A stretch of DNA of 64,000 nucleotides from Pedobacter sp. Leaf216 (GCF_001421515.1 NZ_LMKM01000006.1:62001-126000), one strand, 5' to 3'. Positions 36,220 to 46,176 are shown, numbered from the stretch's first letter. The notes: a model not told the origin generated them from the letters alone. Program-made: numbers and translations.

Positions 36220-37056
36220 ATGAAAAAGCAAAAAATATGGCTGATAACCGGTGCATCAAGAGGTTTTGGCCTGGATATCACTAAAAAGGTATTGGAGTCT
36301 GGGGACAAGGTGATCGCAACTGTGCGAAAAGACGCGAAGGGTCTGGAAGAACATAAGGATAATAAGGACTTGTATATTGTCGAAATGGACGTTACAGATG
36401 AGGCCAAGGTTAAAAAAGCCGTTCGTAGAGGCATTACTCATTTTTGGGGGATCGACGTGGTGGTGAATAATGCCGGGTACGGGTTGCTTGCAGCCATTGA
36501 GGAAGGAACGGATGCGGAGGTGAAAAGAAATTATGAAGTAAATGTCTTCGGAACTCTAAACGTTATCAGGGCGGTATTGCCTTTCATGCGTAAACAGGGT
36601 TCCGGTCATATTATTAATATTTCCTCCCTTGGCGGTCTTGGTGCAAGTATCGGATGGGGATTATATGGTTCGACTAAATTTGCGATTGAAGGGATCACTG
36701 AAAGTCTTGCGCTGGAGCTGGCGCCTCTGGGCATAAAAGCAACAGTCGTGGCTCCAGGTTTTTTCAGAACTAATTTCCTTGATGAGTCCTCCTTAACCAG
36801 ATCTGAACAGGTAATAGAAGATTATGCAGACACCGTTGGCAAGATGCGTGGATTTGCGACCAAAGCAAATTATAACCAGCCTGGTGATCCTGCTAAGCTT
36901 GCAGATGCCTTTATCAAACTTGCCTCGTCTGAAAACCCGCCAGTCCACCTTCCTTTGGGGAAAGATGCCATTAAGCGCTTCAGGGATAAGGTGGCCGCTT
37001 TTGAAAAAAATATTGAAGAGTGGCTTGAAGTTATCGCCGGAACGGACCTTCAGTAA
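36220..37056 (+). CDS. short-chain dehydrogenase/reductase, duplicate of 28239-29099
   Basis: A 278-residue SDR with TGASRGFG, NNAGYGLLAAIEE, NISSLGG and YGSTK. It aligns end to end with the protein at 28239-29099 and shares long blocks such as VVAPGFFRTNFLDESSL. Unlike that gene, I see no copy of the AraC-type element upstream, so the duplicates may differ in control. It lies 80 nt after the bestrophin gene in the same direction and may be co-transcribed with it. Confidence 0.92.
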   Translation: MKKQKIWLITGASRGFGLDITKKVLESGDKVIATVRKDAKGLEEHKDNKDLYIVEMDVTDEAKVKKAVRRGITHFWGIDVVVNNAGYGLLAAIEEGTDAEVKRNYEVNVFGTLNVIRAVLPFMRKQGSGHIINISSLGGLGASIGWGLYGSTKFAIEGITESLALELAPLGIKATVVAPGFFRTNFLDESSLTRSEQVIEDYADTVGKMRGFATKANYNQPGDPAKLADAFIKLASSENPPVHLPLGKDAIKRFRDKVAAFEKNIEEWLEVIAGTDLQ

Positions 37057-37426
37057 AAGGGAGTAAACCCGAGGTCATTTCTGTCTGTTGTTTTCCACAG
37101 AAATTGTTGCACTGGATGCCTACCATTCGAATCATTCCCATTACTGAAAAGATGATGGTAATTTTCGACATTATTGCTTAAGCCCTGGGAGATTAAACGA
37201 AATATTGCATTCGCAATCCCCAAATTAGGTGTGCACTTCGGGTCGGGCAATTCCTTTTCCGGCGGAGTCAAATCGCTAATTTTATAAATTATTATCAACC
37301 ACCAATTTGACTGTTAAGAAAATAGGGAATTACCTGCGCAAAGACGCGTTCCGAATGCCCTCCAGTTGGGCACGAACCGCCACCTTCCAGGGGGGTGGAT
37401 ATTGGAGCAATGATTTAAATTTTGCT
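37057..37426. other. 370-bp gene-free leader of the propeller kinase
   Basis: It contains a TTTCTGT...ACAGAAA stem near 37078-37103, probably ending the SDR unit, and one weak copy of the ATCACC-N6-GGTGAT palindrome at 37216-37233 (ATCCCC AAATTA GGTGTG). I see no -7 element at the usual distance from it. The kinase frame is open from 37307, but the signal peptide begins at 37427. Confidence 0.5.
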
Positions 37427-40400
37427 ATGAGATACATCTGGCTGTTGCTTATACTGATTAACTCTTCTGCAGCGGCGACTGTTCCACTGGATATTTTTTT
37501 CAAAAAAATCAATGTGGATCAGGGCCTTTCCCATAAAAAAGTAAACTGTATAATTGAAGACAAGCGGGGATTTATATGGTTTGGGACCGAAGATGGCCTT
37601 AACCGTTACGATGGTCGGTCGATCACCTACTTCAGGCATGTCCATAACGATAAGACGACAATTTCAGGAAATATCATAAAGGATCTTTATGAAGATTCCG
37701 ATGGGGTAATCTGGATTGCCACACAGGATGGCGGGATGAGCAGGTATGATTACCGTTTACCTGCCCGGAAGCAGTTTAAACAATTTAGTTACGATATCCA
37801 TAACCCGCGGGGTATTCCGGAAAATGGCATCAATAAGATAGTCGAGGACAGATACAATTACCTTTGGCTTGGAACGAACAGCTCCTTTGCTGTGCGGTAC
37901 AACAAACGATCCGGGTTATTTGATACTCCGGTAAAGAAGGGGACCAAATGTGTGCTCGCCTTAACTATGGGAACTAGCGATACATTACTGGTTGGCCGCG
38001 CCGGCGGAGGTTTGCTCAAGATAAATACAAGGGATTTATCCTATAAGTCCGACGACAGGTATGAGGATCTATATGCCCCGCTCCCCCATGCCAGTATTAC
38101 CGCGATGTTCAGAGATAAAAAGGATGGCATCTGGCTTGGGTCATGGGATAAGGCAGTCTACAGACTTGCGGGAAATGGTTTGCGGGAAAGCGTATATGGC
38201 GCGGCGTTCAAGAGTGCCAATATTGCAATGGATGAATACCAATCGTTTGCCGAAGACGTGGACGGAAAAATATGGATGGCGGGACGGAGAACCGGACTCA
38301 TCTTATTTGATCCCGCTAGTAAACGCCTGGTAAGCTTAAGGCATGAAAAGCAGAATGCGGGAAGCTTGAGTGATGACCATGTGAATACGGTTTTCAAAGA
38401 CCGTCATGGAATTATTTGGATAGGGACAGATAACGGCGTGAATATGCATAATCCGTTATTCTCCCCTTTTGAACAGCATGTACTGAAAAAAAATGATTCG
38501 GACGTCACCATCTATGACTTTTACAAAACCGCGAAGGGAGATCTGTTAATAGGTACCAGCAACGGACTTTATATAAAGGAGAAACACAGCGGACTGATTC
38601 GCCATAAAAAGTTAACTTATCTGGGACAGCCTTTATCTGTAACCTATTTTTTCATGGATATGGATAAACAATTCTATATCGGCACCGACTTCACACTCTT
38701 CAGATATAACCTTTATACAGGCACATTAAGCACTTTAGCAAATACGTCTCAAGATCCGGTTATGAAAAAGCTGATCAACTCGCGTATCGTTTCGGTGATC
38801 AGGGATACAATTGATCATCACCCGGTCCTGATCGTATCACCCTATGGACATTACTTGACTTATTATGATCTGGTTGAAAAGAAATGGACCTCAAGAGCGG
38901 ATTCAGTAAAGAAAATTATCAAGAGATACGATATTAAAGACAATATGATACGGAAAATCTATAAAGGAAAGCAACAGCATGTGTGGTTAGCAAACTTCAA
39001 GGCCGGGCTTGGCGAATGGAGCGAAAAAACAGGGAATGTAAAATACCACATCAATGACCTAAATAATCGCTATTCGTTGAGCAGCAACAATGTGTTTGAT
39101 ATGATTGAGGATTTAAGTAATAATTTGTGGGTAAGCACTTACGGTGGGGGCATCAGTTATTTCAACGGCAAGCAGCAGCGATTCTATCATATAAACGAAT
39201 CCAGCAATCTTTCCGAAGGTCTGCAGGTGGATGCTCAGAATAAACTTTGGATGCTTTGTAATGGTCACGTGCATAAATATGACCCTGAAATAAACGTTTA
39301 CAGCTGTTATGACATGCCGAGACTCCAAAAAACCGGAGGGCTTTCCGGTTATATGTATAGGGACGACGATGGAATTATTTATGCTTCAGGGGTAAATTAC
39401 TTTATCACATTCAACCCATCACAAGTGGCCAGGATTGACCATAACCCGAATATTTACTTTACAGATTTCAAGATTTTTAATACCTCTCACAATGAGTTAC
39501 TTAAAGCGAAAACAATTCAGCTCCACCACACTCAGGATCAGATAACTATTGAATATGCTGCTCCTGAATATAGCGGGGATAACTTGCAATATGCCTATAA
39601 ACTTGAAGGGTATGATCAGGGTTGGATTAATGCCGGTAAGCGAAATTTCGCGGAATATGCAAATTTGAAAGCTGGTATTTACCGCTTTGAGGTTAAGGCG
39701 ACCAACTGGCGTGGCACTTACGCCCGAAAGGTATCGGTAATCAACATCATTATAAGCCCTCCATTTTGGTTAACAGGATGGTTTTGTACAACTGTATGTT
39801 TATTAATGGCAGGCATTATTTATTTCATTTACCGCTATAGGATGAATATCCTTCTTCAACAGCAGGCGATCCGGAATGGTATTGCCCAGGATCTCCATGA
39901 TCAGATTGGTTCCACGCTAAGCTCAATCTCAGTTTACAGTGAAGTAGCAAGACGATATGCAGCGGGGAATCAGCAGAGTCAGATGAACGAGGTTCTGGAT
40001 ACGATCGGGATAACGGCTAATGAGATGATTCTTGAAATGAGTGATATTGTATGGGCCATTAATCCAAAAAACGATAACCTGTCCAGCCTACTGCAACGGA
40101 TCACGAGTTACGCAGAACCGCTATGCAGGGCTAAGGGGATCAATTTTGTTTTCGAATACGATGAAGCATTCTCTATCACCAATATCGGTATGCAACAAAG
40201 AAAAAATCTTTTTCTAATTTTAAAAGAGGCTATCAATAATGCAATCAAACATTCCGGTTGTAGAAATTTAACTGTGCATCTCTCTCAGCATGGAAGTTTT
40301 GCAGAACTGAAAATTGCAGATGATGGAAAGGGGTTCAAAATGGAAATGCCAGGAGAAGGAAATCAGATAATCGGCAACGGAATGTTAAATATCAGAAACC

Positions 40401-40486
40401 GGGCAGATCAGCTCGATGCCACAATAAATTACCAAAGCAATCCAGGAATGGGTACAACAATTAAAATTGTATTTAAAAATAAGTAG
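37427..40486 (+). CDS. two-component-regulator-propeller histidine kinase
   Basis: About 1019 residues from the Met at 37427 (MRYIWLLLILINSSAAA), which starts a clear signal peptide; an in-frame Met at 37307 would put 40 unrelated residues in front. Periplasmic Reg_prop repeats (GLSHKKVNCIIEDKRGFIWFGTEDGLNRYDG and similar) form two propellers, followed by a Y_Y_Y domain (YAYKLEGYDQGWINAGKRN), one membrane helix near 780-805, a HisKA_3 box (LHDQIGSTLSSIS, His near 823) and an HATPase domain (EAINNAIKHSG). No fused receiver or DNA-binding domain is present. Its partner is the LuxR-type regulator 47 nt downstream. Confidence 0.93.
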   Translation: MRYIWLLLILINSSAAATVPLDIFFKKINVDQGLSHKKVNCIIEDKRGFIWFGTEDGLNRYDGRSITYFRHVHNDKTTISGNIIKDLYEDSDGVIWIATQDGGMSRYDYRLPARKQFKQFSYDIHNPRGIPENGINKIVEDRYNYLWLGTNSSFAVRYNKRSGLFDTPVKKGTKCVLALTMGTSDTLLVGRAGGGLLKINTRDLSYKSDDRYEDLYAPLPHASITAMFRDKKDGIWLGSWDKAVYRLAGNGLRESVYGAAFKSANIAMDEYQSFAEDVDGKIWMAGRRTGLILFDPASKRLVSLRHEKQNAGSLSDDHVNTVFKDRHGIIWIGTDNGVNMHNPLFSPFEQHVLKKNDSDVTIYDFYKTAKGDLLIGTSNGLYIKEKHSGLIRHKKLTYLGQPLSVTYFFMDMDKQFYIGTDFTLFRYNLYTGTLSTLANTSQDPVMKKLINSRIVSVIRDTIDHHPVLIVSPYGHYLTYYDLVEKKWTSRADSVKKIIKRYDIKDNMIRKIYKGKQQHVWLANFKAGLGEWSEKTGNVKYHINDLNNRYSLSSNNVFDMIEDLSNNLWVSTYGGGISYFNGKQQRFYHINESSNLSEGLQVDAQNKLWMLCNGHVHKYDPEINVYSCYDMPRLQKTGGLSGYMYRDDDGIIYASGVNYFITFNPSQVARIDHNPNIYFTDFKIFNTSHNELLKAKTIQLHHTQDQITIEYAAPEYSGDNLQYAYKLEGYDQGWINAGKRNFAEYANLKAGIYRFEVKATNWRGTYARKVSVINIIISPPFWLTGWFCTTVCLLMAGIIYFIYRYRMNILLQQQAIRNGIAQDLHDQIGSTLSSISVYSEVARRYAAGNQQSQMNEVLDTIGITANEMILEMSDIVWAINPKNDNLSSLLQRITSYAEPLCRAKGINFVFEYDEAFSITNIGMQQRKNLFLILKEAINNAIKHSGCRNLTVHLSQHGSFAELKIADDGKGFKMEMPGEGNQIIGNGMLNIRNRADQLDATINYQSNPGMGTTIKIVFKNK

Positions 40487-40533
40487 AAGACCATTAAATT
40501 AACCTTTCCGCTTAGTAGGGTCGAGTTTAAACC

Positions 40534-41136
40534 ATGAGCATACGCATAGCCATTTTCGATGACAACAAAAATATCAGGAACAGTATCATCCTGTTACTCA
40601 AAATCGAGGCCGACTTCGAGATTGTCGGATCATTTTCCGATGCGGTCAACTGCGTGGAGAAGGTGTTGTCCTGTCAGCCTGATATTGTTTTGATTGATAT
40701 TGAGATGCCGCAGGTTAACGGTATTGAGGCGGTGAAAAAAATTAAAAAAGAGTTTCCGGAAATAGACATCATCATTCAGACCGTTTTTGAGGACGAAGAC
40801 AAAATTTTCGCGTCATTGAAAGCTGGCGCCACATGTTATGTTTTAAAAAACATGCTCTCAAATGTCGGAGAGGCCATCAGGGAAACCTATTTAGGGGGCG
40901 CAACGATGATGTCCTGGGTTGCCCGTGAAATTCTCAATATATACCACCGCCCTCTCCAGGTCAAAGAACATCCTTCGAGTGATAAACACCTGGGCGATCG
41001 AGACCGCGAAGTTCTGGGTCAACTTCTTATTGGTCTAAGTGTTACAACCATCGCCGAAAAGTTGAAAACGAGTCCTGAGCTATTGAAAAGCCATGTCAAG
41101 GAAATTTATCATAAACTTCACCTGGTCAGTCGATAA
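40534..41136 (+). CDS. LuxR/NarL-type response regulator with shortened C-terminus
   Basis: 200 residues. The receiver has IFDDNKN, the phospho-acceptor in IVLIDIEMP and the conserved Lys in YVLKN. The helix-turn-helix has DREVLGQLLIGLSVTTIAEKLKTSPELLKSHVKEIYHKLHLVSR and stops there, whereas the paralogue at 49933-50580 continues for about 15 residues (TEVVAKAIHQ and onward). The last helix of the dimerising DNA-binding domain is therefore cut short. It may still bind DNA weakly or act through the receiver alone. It is operonic with the propeller kinase. Confidence 0.88.
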   Translation: MSIRIAIFDDNKNIRNSIILLLKIEADFEIVGSFSDAVNCVEKVLSCQPDIVLIDIEMPQVNGIEAVKKIKKEFPEIDIIIQTVFEDEDKIFASLKAGATCYVLKNMLSNVGEAIRETYLGGATMMSWVAREILNIYHRPLQVKEHPSSDKHLGDRDREVLGQLLIGLSVTTIAEKLKTSPELLKSHVKEIYHKLHLVSR

Positions 41137-41253
41137 GTTTACAGGAAGAAAGGATTTAACCAATATGGCCGTTAAACTTGGAGCCATACATTCACCTTCC
41201 GCTACAGGTAATTTTTCTCAAATATAAACGAGTGAACGATCTTTAAGAATTAA

Positions 41254-41305
41254 GAGCAGCACCGTTTCACCAATTGGGAGGGACAGCGCTGCTCAAATAC
41301 TTTTT
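41254..41305. terminator. possible bidirectional terminator
   Basis: GAGCAGC at 41254-41260 and GCTGCTC at 41288-41294, a 7-bp stem with a long loop, followed by CAAATACTTTTTATT. It lies between the response-regulator gene and the convergent lipoprotein gene. Confidence 0.45.
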
Positions 41306-41310
41306 ATTCT

Positions 41311-42075
41311 CTACTGGCGCAGCACTAGGTTAGTGAGGGCGATGGTATACTCCCGACGTTCTTTTTCCCACAAAATGGAATAGGTTTGTGGATATAAGCC
41401 CGTTTCTGAAATTGTGCCCAGCTTTGCTACCGGTAAATCTACGTTAAGCTTTTGCTTCAGGTAATCAATGGCGATCATGGGCTCCATGAAGATAAATTTT
41501 CCATTGTAAGATCCATAGATAAAGGTCGAAGTGAAGTCTTTTCCATGGTATTCATGTGATGTTGTATCAAACCAGTGTTTCCCCATTTTAGCCTGATTCG
41601 GACCAGGTATATAATTCTTAGGTATAGAGGCAGCCGGAGGTAAGATATCAATTTTTGGGTCCTCCAAGGTTATTTCATTTCTTTCGCGTTCGGTGATCAT
41701 GTAGTAATGTATATCGAAATGAGGAACATCGTAAACATGCTCTGGGCCATGTCCTAAAACCGAATAATCAAATGAAATGTGCTTGATTAGGCTTTGATTA
41801 TCTGCGGGCATCGGAAGTGAAAACTCTGCATTTTGAGCAGGCAACCCATCAAGCGCATCTTCGGTGAATGTAAAACCGACTTGTTTAACGCTACCATCTC
41901 TATTTTTGGATATGTATGTGCGCGCTTTACCATTACCGACAGCTACAAACTCACCGTAACTTATCGCCGGAACTTGCTCGTTAGTACCTTCGTTTTTACT
42001 ACACGATGCGATAATGAATAAAACAGAACCAATAGAAAGCAATCTAAATGTTTTTAAAAAATTAGTCTTGAACAT
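41311..42075 (-). CDS. lipoprotein of the DUF5602/TTHB210-like type
   Basis: A 254-residue protein with a lipoprotein signal (LFIIASCSK). The mature part contains a His-rich core (VLGHGPEHVYDVPHFDIHYYMIT) and a later GKHWFDTTSHEYHGKDFTSTFIYGSYNGKFIFMEPM, which match my memory of the TTHB210-like/DUF5602 family and suggest a metal or small-ligand site. The function is unknown. It is the second gene of a two-gene unit 26 nt after the other lipoprotein. Confidence 0.72.
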   Translation of the reverse strand: MFKTNFLKTFRLLSIGSVLFIIASCSKNEGTNEQVPAISYGEFVAVGNGKARTYISKNRDGSVKQVGFTFTEDALDGLPAQNAEFSLPMPADNQSLIKHISFDYSVLGHGPEHVYDVPHFDIHYYMITERERNEITLEDPKIDILPPAASIPKNYIPGPNQAKMGKHWFDTTSHEYHGKDFTSTFIYGSYNGKFIFMEPMIAIDYLKQKLNVDLPVAKLGTISETGLYPQTYSILWEKERREYTIALTNLVLRQ

Positions 42076-42101
42076 GTTTACTTGATTTAAGAGATAAAAA
42101 A

Positions 42102-42887
42102 TTATTTTATGGCGACAGGTTCATTATAAATAAAATCGTCCATGACAACGATGTCATTTGATGCGCCATCGCGGACGCCAGAGGCCAGAACTGAATTCCC
42201 TGAAATGATCCGCACTCGGGTAATTCTCAGCTTGTGTGTATGCAAACCAATGAAGGAGAACTTTTTGTCTGCAGCCTGGGCTTTGACTACACCGATAAGC
42301 TTAGACCCGTCATAGATTGCGACAACAGTAGCGTCTGTATTGTCAACGTCGGAGAAGATAAGGCCAAAGGAAGTCACGTAAGCGGGAGTATTGGTTCCTG
42401 GTACCATAAAGCGTATTTCGCTTGTGGTGGTTCCTTTCGGGCTAAATAACTTGTTTTTGCTAAATTGGGCAAATTGCCTTCTGAAGGCTGTGTCGATTTC
42501 CGCAAAACTTTTGTCGCTGACTAATAATGCCGCATCATTGGGTGCAAAAACCAATCCGCGTTTTCGGGCATCTGGGGCTGATGGGTCGATACTATTGAAG
42601 AAGTTTGTCGGGAATAAACGCGGACTGATAAAATCGTCGGAAACTCCGTCCCAGTTAATTTCTCTGCGACCATTCACTGCCCCCACTGGGACGGTATTCA
42701 ATGTAGGTCCGGCATGGCTACGAAATTGATTGAGCTTGGAAATAATTGCGCTGCTATCCCCTGCCGCAGCGGTAACTTCAATATCCCGGTTTTCGAAAGT
42801 GGGTTGCTGATCTCCATTTTTGTCACAGCTGCTTAGTGTCCATGCAAGTAGGGCAAGGCCTATCGATTGCTTTAATAAATTTTTCAT
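42102..42887 (-). CDS. hypothetical lipoprotein
   Basis: A 261-residue protein with a lipobox (TLSSCDK). The mature sequence shows NGRREINWDGVSDDFISPRLFPTNFFN, a motif I have seen in uncharacterised secreted bacterial proteins, then a beta-rich region. No catalytic residues can be assigned. It is the first gene of a unit with the DUF5602-like lipoprotein, headed by an ATCACC-type palindrome with a -7 element 22 nt downstream. Confidence 0.7.
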   Translation of the reverse strand: MKNLLKQSIGLALLAWTLSSCDKNGDQQPTFENRDIEVTAAAGDSSAIISKLNQFRSHAGPTLNTVPVGAVNGRREINWDGVSDDFISPRLFPTNFFNSIDPSAPDARKRGLVFAPNDAALLVSDKSFAEIDTAFRRQFAQFSKNKLFSPKGTTTSEIRFMVPGTNTPAYVTSFGLIFSDVDNTDATVVAIYDGSKLIGVVKAQAADKKFSFIGLHTHKLRITRVRIISGNSVLASGVRDGASNDIVVMDDFIYNEPVAIK

Positions 42888-43369
42888 ATTGATTAATGTA
42901 ATTTCTTAGGCCAAAATTGCTTTGGATCTGGTACAACTACAATCACCTAAAATGGGCAGAATCTCACCAATATCTATATTCCCACTAACCAGATCGTTAA
43001 TGAATACAAAACAGACCTATTTCTCACACGATCAATAGAGGCATTGAATGGTGTTAGGAATTAACCTTTTCATTTATACCAGCATGAGCTGACAACAACT
43101 GAATCCAATCCCAATTTATTAAAATACGTATGTTTCTATGAAAATAAATCACTTAAGAACACCTCGCTTCTTAAAACCAGAATAATCACAGGATAGGACC
43201 ACTATTTTAAAGCCATCATTATACATATTTTTCCTTCGATCATGTTAAAGCATTGATCAAGGTTAACTGCTCAACGCGCTGGCATTTCGGGAGAGAGTTC
43301 ATTGGGCCACGCTGAGCATTTGAGCCGATCATTTCAGGGGCAGTATATCATCTGGTAACACGGGAACGG
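42888..43369. other. 482-bp intergenic region
   Basis: It holds the palindrome promoter of the lipoprotein unit at 42912-42959. The remainder, about 400 bp, shows neither a readable coding frame nor a recognisable remnant. A further half-site CTCACC occurs at 42963-42968. Confidence 0.5.
42912..42959 (-). promoter_or_regulatory. palindrome-type promoter of the lipoprotein unit
   Basis: Plus-strand palindrome ATCACC TAAAAT GGGCAG at 42942-42959. On the minus strand a 22-nt gap leads to CAATTTTG (42919-42912), close to the TAnnTTTG -7 consensus. The same 22-nt spacing is seen at 47367, 49132, 52697 and 53571. Confidence 0.65.
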
Positions 43370-44257
43370 CTACCAGAATTTCGATTGGTTGGTCTCAATC
43401 CAGTTTTGGATGTATTTAGCTTCCTCTTGCCAGCCTTCCTGCCCCAACACAAAATGGTTGTGTAGAGGCATCTCTTTATAATCTACAATGTATTCTTTGG
43501 ACTTATATTTTTTATAGTTTTTGTAATTCAACCTCGCTGGTATAATATGATCTTGGCTGCCCGAGAGGATGAGTAGCGGTGCATGAGGCTTTTTATAATC
43601 AATTTTCGCATCCTTTGTTAACGCACCCCTGGCAACCCTTTTTGATTCAGGAATTACAAATTTGTTATAGGAGTCCTGCTGCTCAGAGACAGACATTCCA
43701 TTTGTAAAGGTGTAACTCCAATGCTTCAGGGACATCATATAATTGTTGTTCCTTTTTGTAAGGTAGCCCAGGGGTCTGAACACCGACTTTAAAAACGAAT
43801 ACTTCAAAGTTATTATGCCTCTTGGTGGTAGTGAATGAATAACTACACCGCCTTTAGCTACGTTCTTGGAGAGCAGGTTCTGAACAATCAGCCCACCCAG
43901 AGAGTGTCCGATAAGGATTGGTTTTTCTTCTAAGCCTCGAATGATCTTTTCATAATGATTAATCACCTGGCCAAGGGAAGCCTCGGATAAGGGCTTGTTG
44001 GGGTCTAGACGAAGCTGTTCCACAGTCGAATTTTTGTAAAGACTCGGGGGCACGATAACCTGATACCCTAATTCTTCAAAATAAGTTTTCCAATTATCCC
44101 ACACAGTGTGGTGAACAAACGCTCCGGTTACAAATACTATTGTTTTTGAGTGTTTAGTAACAGTCTGCCCGGTTACTTGAGCGATAGCACTCATTAGCGG
44201 ATTACCCAGGATAACCATAAGGGAAAGGAAAACCAGTTTTTTTAATTTAAAATTCAT
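43370..44257 (-). CDS. exported alpha/beta hydrolase
   Basis: A 295-residue protein with a signal peptide (cleavage near AIAQ). The fold is alpha/beta hydrolase: TIVFVTGAFVHHTVWDNW for the oxyanion region, the nucleophile elbow GHSLGG, the acid in LLILSGSQDHI and the final His in MPLHNHFVLG. It would hydrolyse esters or lactones in the periplasm. It stands alone, with copy L of the AraC-type element upstream at a 92-nt distance. Confidence 0.9.
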   Translation of the reverse strand: MNFKLKKLVFLSLMVILGNPLMSAIAQVTGQTVTKHSKTIVFVTGAFVHHTVWDNWKTYFEELGYQVIVPPSLYKNSTVEQLRLDPNKPLSEASLGQVINHYEKIIRGLEEKPILIGHSLGGLIVQNLLSKNVAKGGVVIHSLPPRGIITLKYSFLKSVFRPLGYLTKRNNNYMMSLKHWSYTFTNGMSVSEQQDSYNKFVIPESKRVARGALTKDAKIDYKKPHAPLLILSGSQDHIIPARLNYKNYKKYKSKEYIVDYKEMPLHNHFVLGQEGWQEEAKYIQNWIETNQSKFW

Positions 44258-44349
44258 TTTTTTATTCTTTAATATTGATTCACGAAAACACGTTCGAAAC
44301 CTGTATAGGAAGATTCCGTTCTAATTCTGCTTTGAAGGAAAACCTCTAG

Positions 44350-44413
44350 TAAAGTTCTGCAAACCAGCCGCTCTGGGATAAGCAATAACAAAGGTGTCCT
44401 TATGAATTACAAA
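44350..44413 (-). promoter_or_regulatory. AraC-type regulon promoter element, copy L
   Basis: Minus strand: box 1 TTTGTAATTCATAA (44413-44400), box 2 TTTGTTATTGCTTA (44392-44379), and a TTTA -7 element at 44353-44350. Spacing is 21 bp and 35 nt. The segment GCAGAACTTTA around the -7 element matches copy F. Confidence 0.75.
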
Positions 44414-44478
44414 GCTTGAATCCCCCTCAATAAGCTCCCTCATGATAATTGGTTAGGTCAGGATCCAATGCTTAAATT

Positions 44479-44700
44479 TTAGCCAAAAAGTATCCAGAAG
44501 GAAAAGATATTCAAATGATCGACGCCCGGCACTAAATTTTCTTCAAGCATTTGAAGCATTTGAGCTGCGGAAAGTTCATCAGTTTTCCCAACAATTGAGC
44601 ATTGGTGGTGACCGGGCGGATGTATGTGATAATTTTGCCTGTCATCATTTTCAGCCGGCTGCGAGACGAATAATGTGCCGTCTATTTTTTTTGTTTTCAT
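44479..44700 (-). CDS. small His-rich hypothetical protein
   Basis: 73 residues. The centre is YHIHPPGHHQCSIVGKTDELSAAQMLQMLEENL, a His-rich piece followed by an amphipathic helix. No transmembrane segment and no known domain. It is included because the frame is open with sensible composition, and the gap between flanking genes is otherwise unexplained; it may still be chance. Confidence 0.45.
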   Translation of the reverse strand: MKTKKIDGTLFVSQPAENDDRQNYHIHPPGHHQCSIVGKTDELSAAQMLQMLEENLVPGVDHLNIFSFWILFG

Positions 44701-44811
44701 AACAGATTTGTGGCAACTTGTAATGCGTTATAACCGATCACAGGAAATACATTATTTGATACCATGAATGATTCTAACTCATGCGGAAACGGTGCTCATG
44801 CGCCATACCCT

Positions 44812-46176
44812 TCAGGAAAAGCGGAGAATGTTTTTTAACAGGCTTTCTTTCCAGCGTTTATAGGGGTAATATTTCAATGTCGGTTCAAACCAGGTTGGCT
44901 TTTGAAGTATGCTTTTATAGTGACTGAAGCAACGAAAGCCCGCTTCACCGTGGTAAGCGCCCATTCCGCTTTGTCCTACACCTCCAAAGGGCAGATTTTC
45001 ATTTGCAAACTGGAGTATCACTTCATTGACCGCACCGCCGCCGAAGGATACTTCAGTTAATACTTTTTTTCTCAGCGAATTGCTTTCTGTAAAAAGATAC
45101 AATGCAAGTGGTTTTGGACGGGATTTTACAAAACTGATTACCTCCTCGATATTGTTGTAAGTAAGAATGGGAAAGATGGGGCCGAATATTTCATCTTCCA
45201 TTACTTTATCACTGTGCGTGACACCTGTCAATACAGTAGGCTCCATAAACCTTGAAGGCATATCATACCTACCACCCTTAAATAGTTTTTGTTCGTCAAT
45301 AAGTCTGATCAGGCGCTCCAAATGGCTGGTGGTTATGATTTGTGCATAGTTATCCTTTTCCAGTGCAAATTGGGCATGGTCAATCTCCTTTGAAAGTCGT
45401 GCTAAAAACTGATCTTCTATGCTTTTGTGAACATATACATAATCAGGAGCGATACAGGTTTGACCGGCATTCAGAAATTTGCCCCACACCAACCTCTTAA
45501 CAATGATGTTGAGATTAGCATCTGGTGCTACGATTGCAGGGCTTTTCCCGCCAAGTTCAAGGGTTACCGGAGTTAAGTGGCGGGCAGCTGCCTGATAAAC
45601 GATCTTTCCAACAGCAACACTTCCGGTAAAAAAAATTTTATCATAGTGCTGCGCAAGCAGATCGGTTGTCTCTTGGACACCGCCCTGAACAACGGCAAAA
45701 AAAGAGGGATCAAAATTAGACCGGATCATCTTCGCAATCACGGCACTGGTATGATTGGTAATTTCACTGGGCTTGAGTATTACTGTATTTCCAGCGGCAA
45801 TGGCAGCAAGAACCGGAGCAAGGCTTAAGCTAACGGGATAATTCCACGCGCCGATGATCAGGCAAACCCCGAGCGGTTCAGGTATGAGGTAGCTTTTTGC
45901 AGGCAAATTTAACAGGTTTGTCTTCGCTCGTTCTGACTTCGACCATTTTGGCACATTCTTAATGTAACTATCAAGTTCCAGGTATAATCCTGAAAACTCG
46001 GTAAGAAAGGTATTGAACTGTCCTTTCATAAAATCTTTATGTACGGCATTAAGAAGTTCAGGTTCATGATCCTTGAGAACACGCTTGAGCTTCTTCAACT
46101 GTGCTACCCTGAATGTCGGGGACTTGGTAATATTGGAATCGAAAAGGCTTTTTTGCAGATCTAAGATCTCTTTCAT
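44812..46176 (-). CDS. aldehyde dehydrogenase (class 3-like)
   Basis: About 454 residues from the Met at 46176 (MKEILDLQKSLF), a length usual for this class; an upstream Met at 46257 adds 27 residues. Catalytic residues visible are the Glu in LELGGKSPAIV and the Cys in FLNAGQTCIAPDYV. The NAD(P)-binding FTGSVAVGKIVYQAA segment is present. It resembles the short aldehyde dehydrogenases that oxidise medium or long-chain and aromatic aldehydes. It reads away from the SDR at 46409 in the same orientation. No regulon element was found upstream. Confidence 0.93.
   Translation of the reverse strand: MKEILDLQKSLFDSNITKSPTFRVAQLKKLKRVLKDHEPELLNAVHKDFMKGQFNTFLTEFSGLYLELDSYIKNVPKWSKSERAKTNLLNLPAKSYLIPEPLGVCLIIGAWNYPVSLSLAPVLAAIAAGNTVILKPSEITNHTSAVIAKMIRSNFDPSFFAVVQGGVQETTDLLAQHYDKIFFTGSVAVGKIVYQAAARHLTPVTLELGGKSPAIVAPDANLNIIVKRLVWGKFLNAGQTCIAPDYVYVHKSIEDQFLARLSKEIDHAQFALEKDNYAQIITTSHLERLIRLIDEQKLFKGGRYDMPSRFMEPTVLTGVTHSDKVMEDEIFGPIFPILTYNNIEEVISFVKSRPKPLALYLFTESNSLRKKVLTEVSFGGGAVNEVILQFANENLPFGGVGQSGMGAYHGEAGFRCFSHYKSILQKPTWFEPTLKYYPYKRWKESLLKNILRFS

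Noticed and set aside
37307..37426. N-terminal 40-residue extension of the propeller kinase
   Set aside because: The extension precedes a clear signal peptide starting at 37427 and has no similarity to kinases, so the later start was used.
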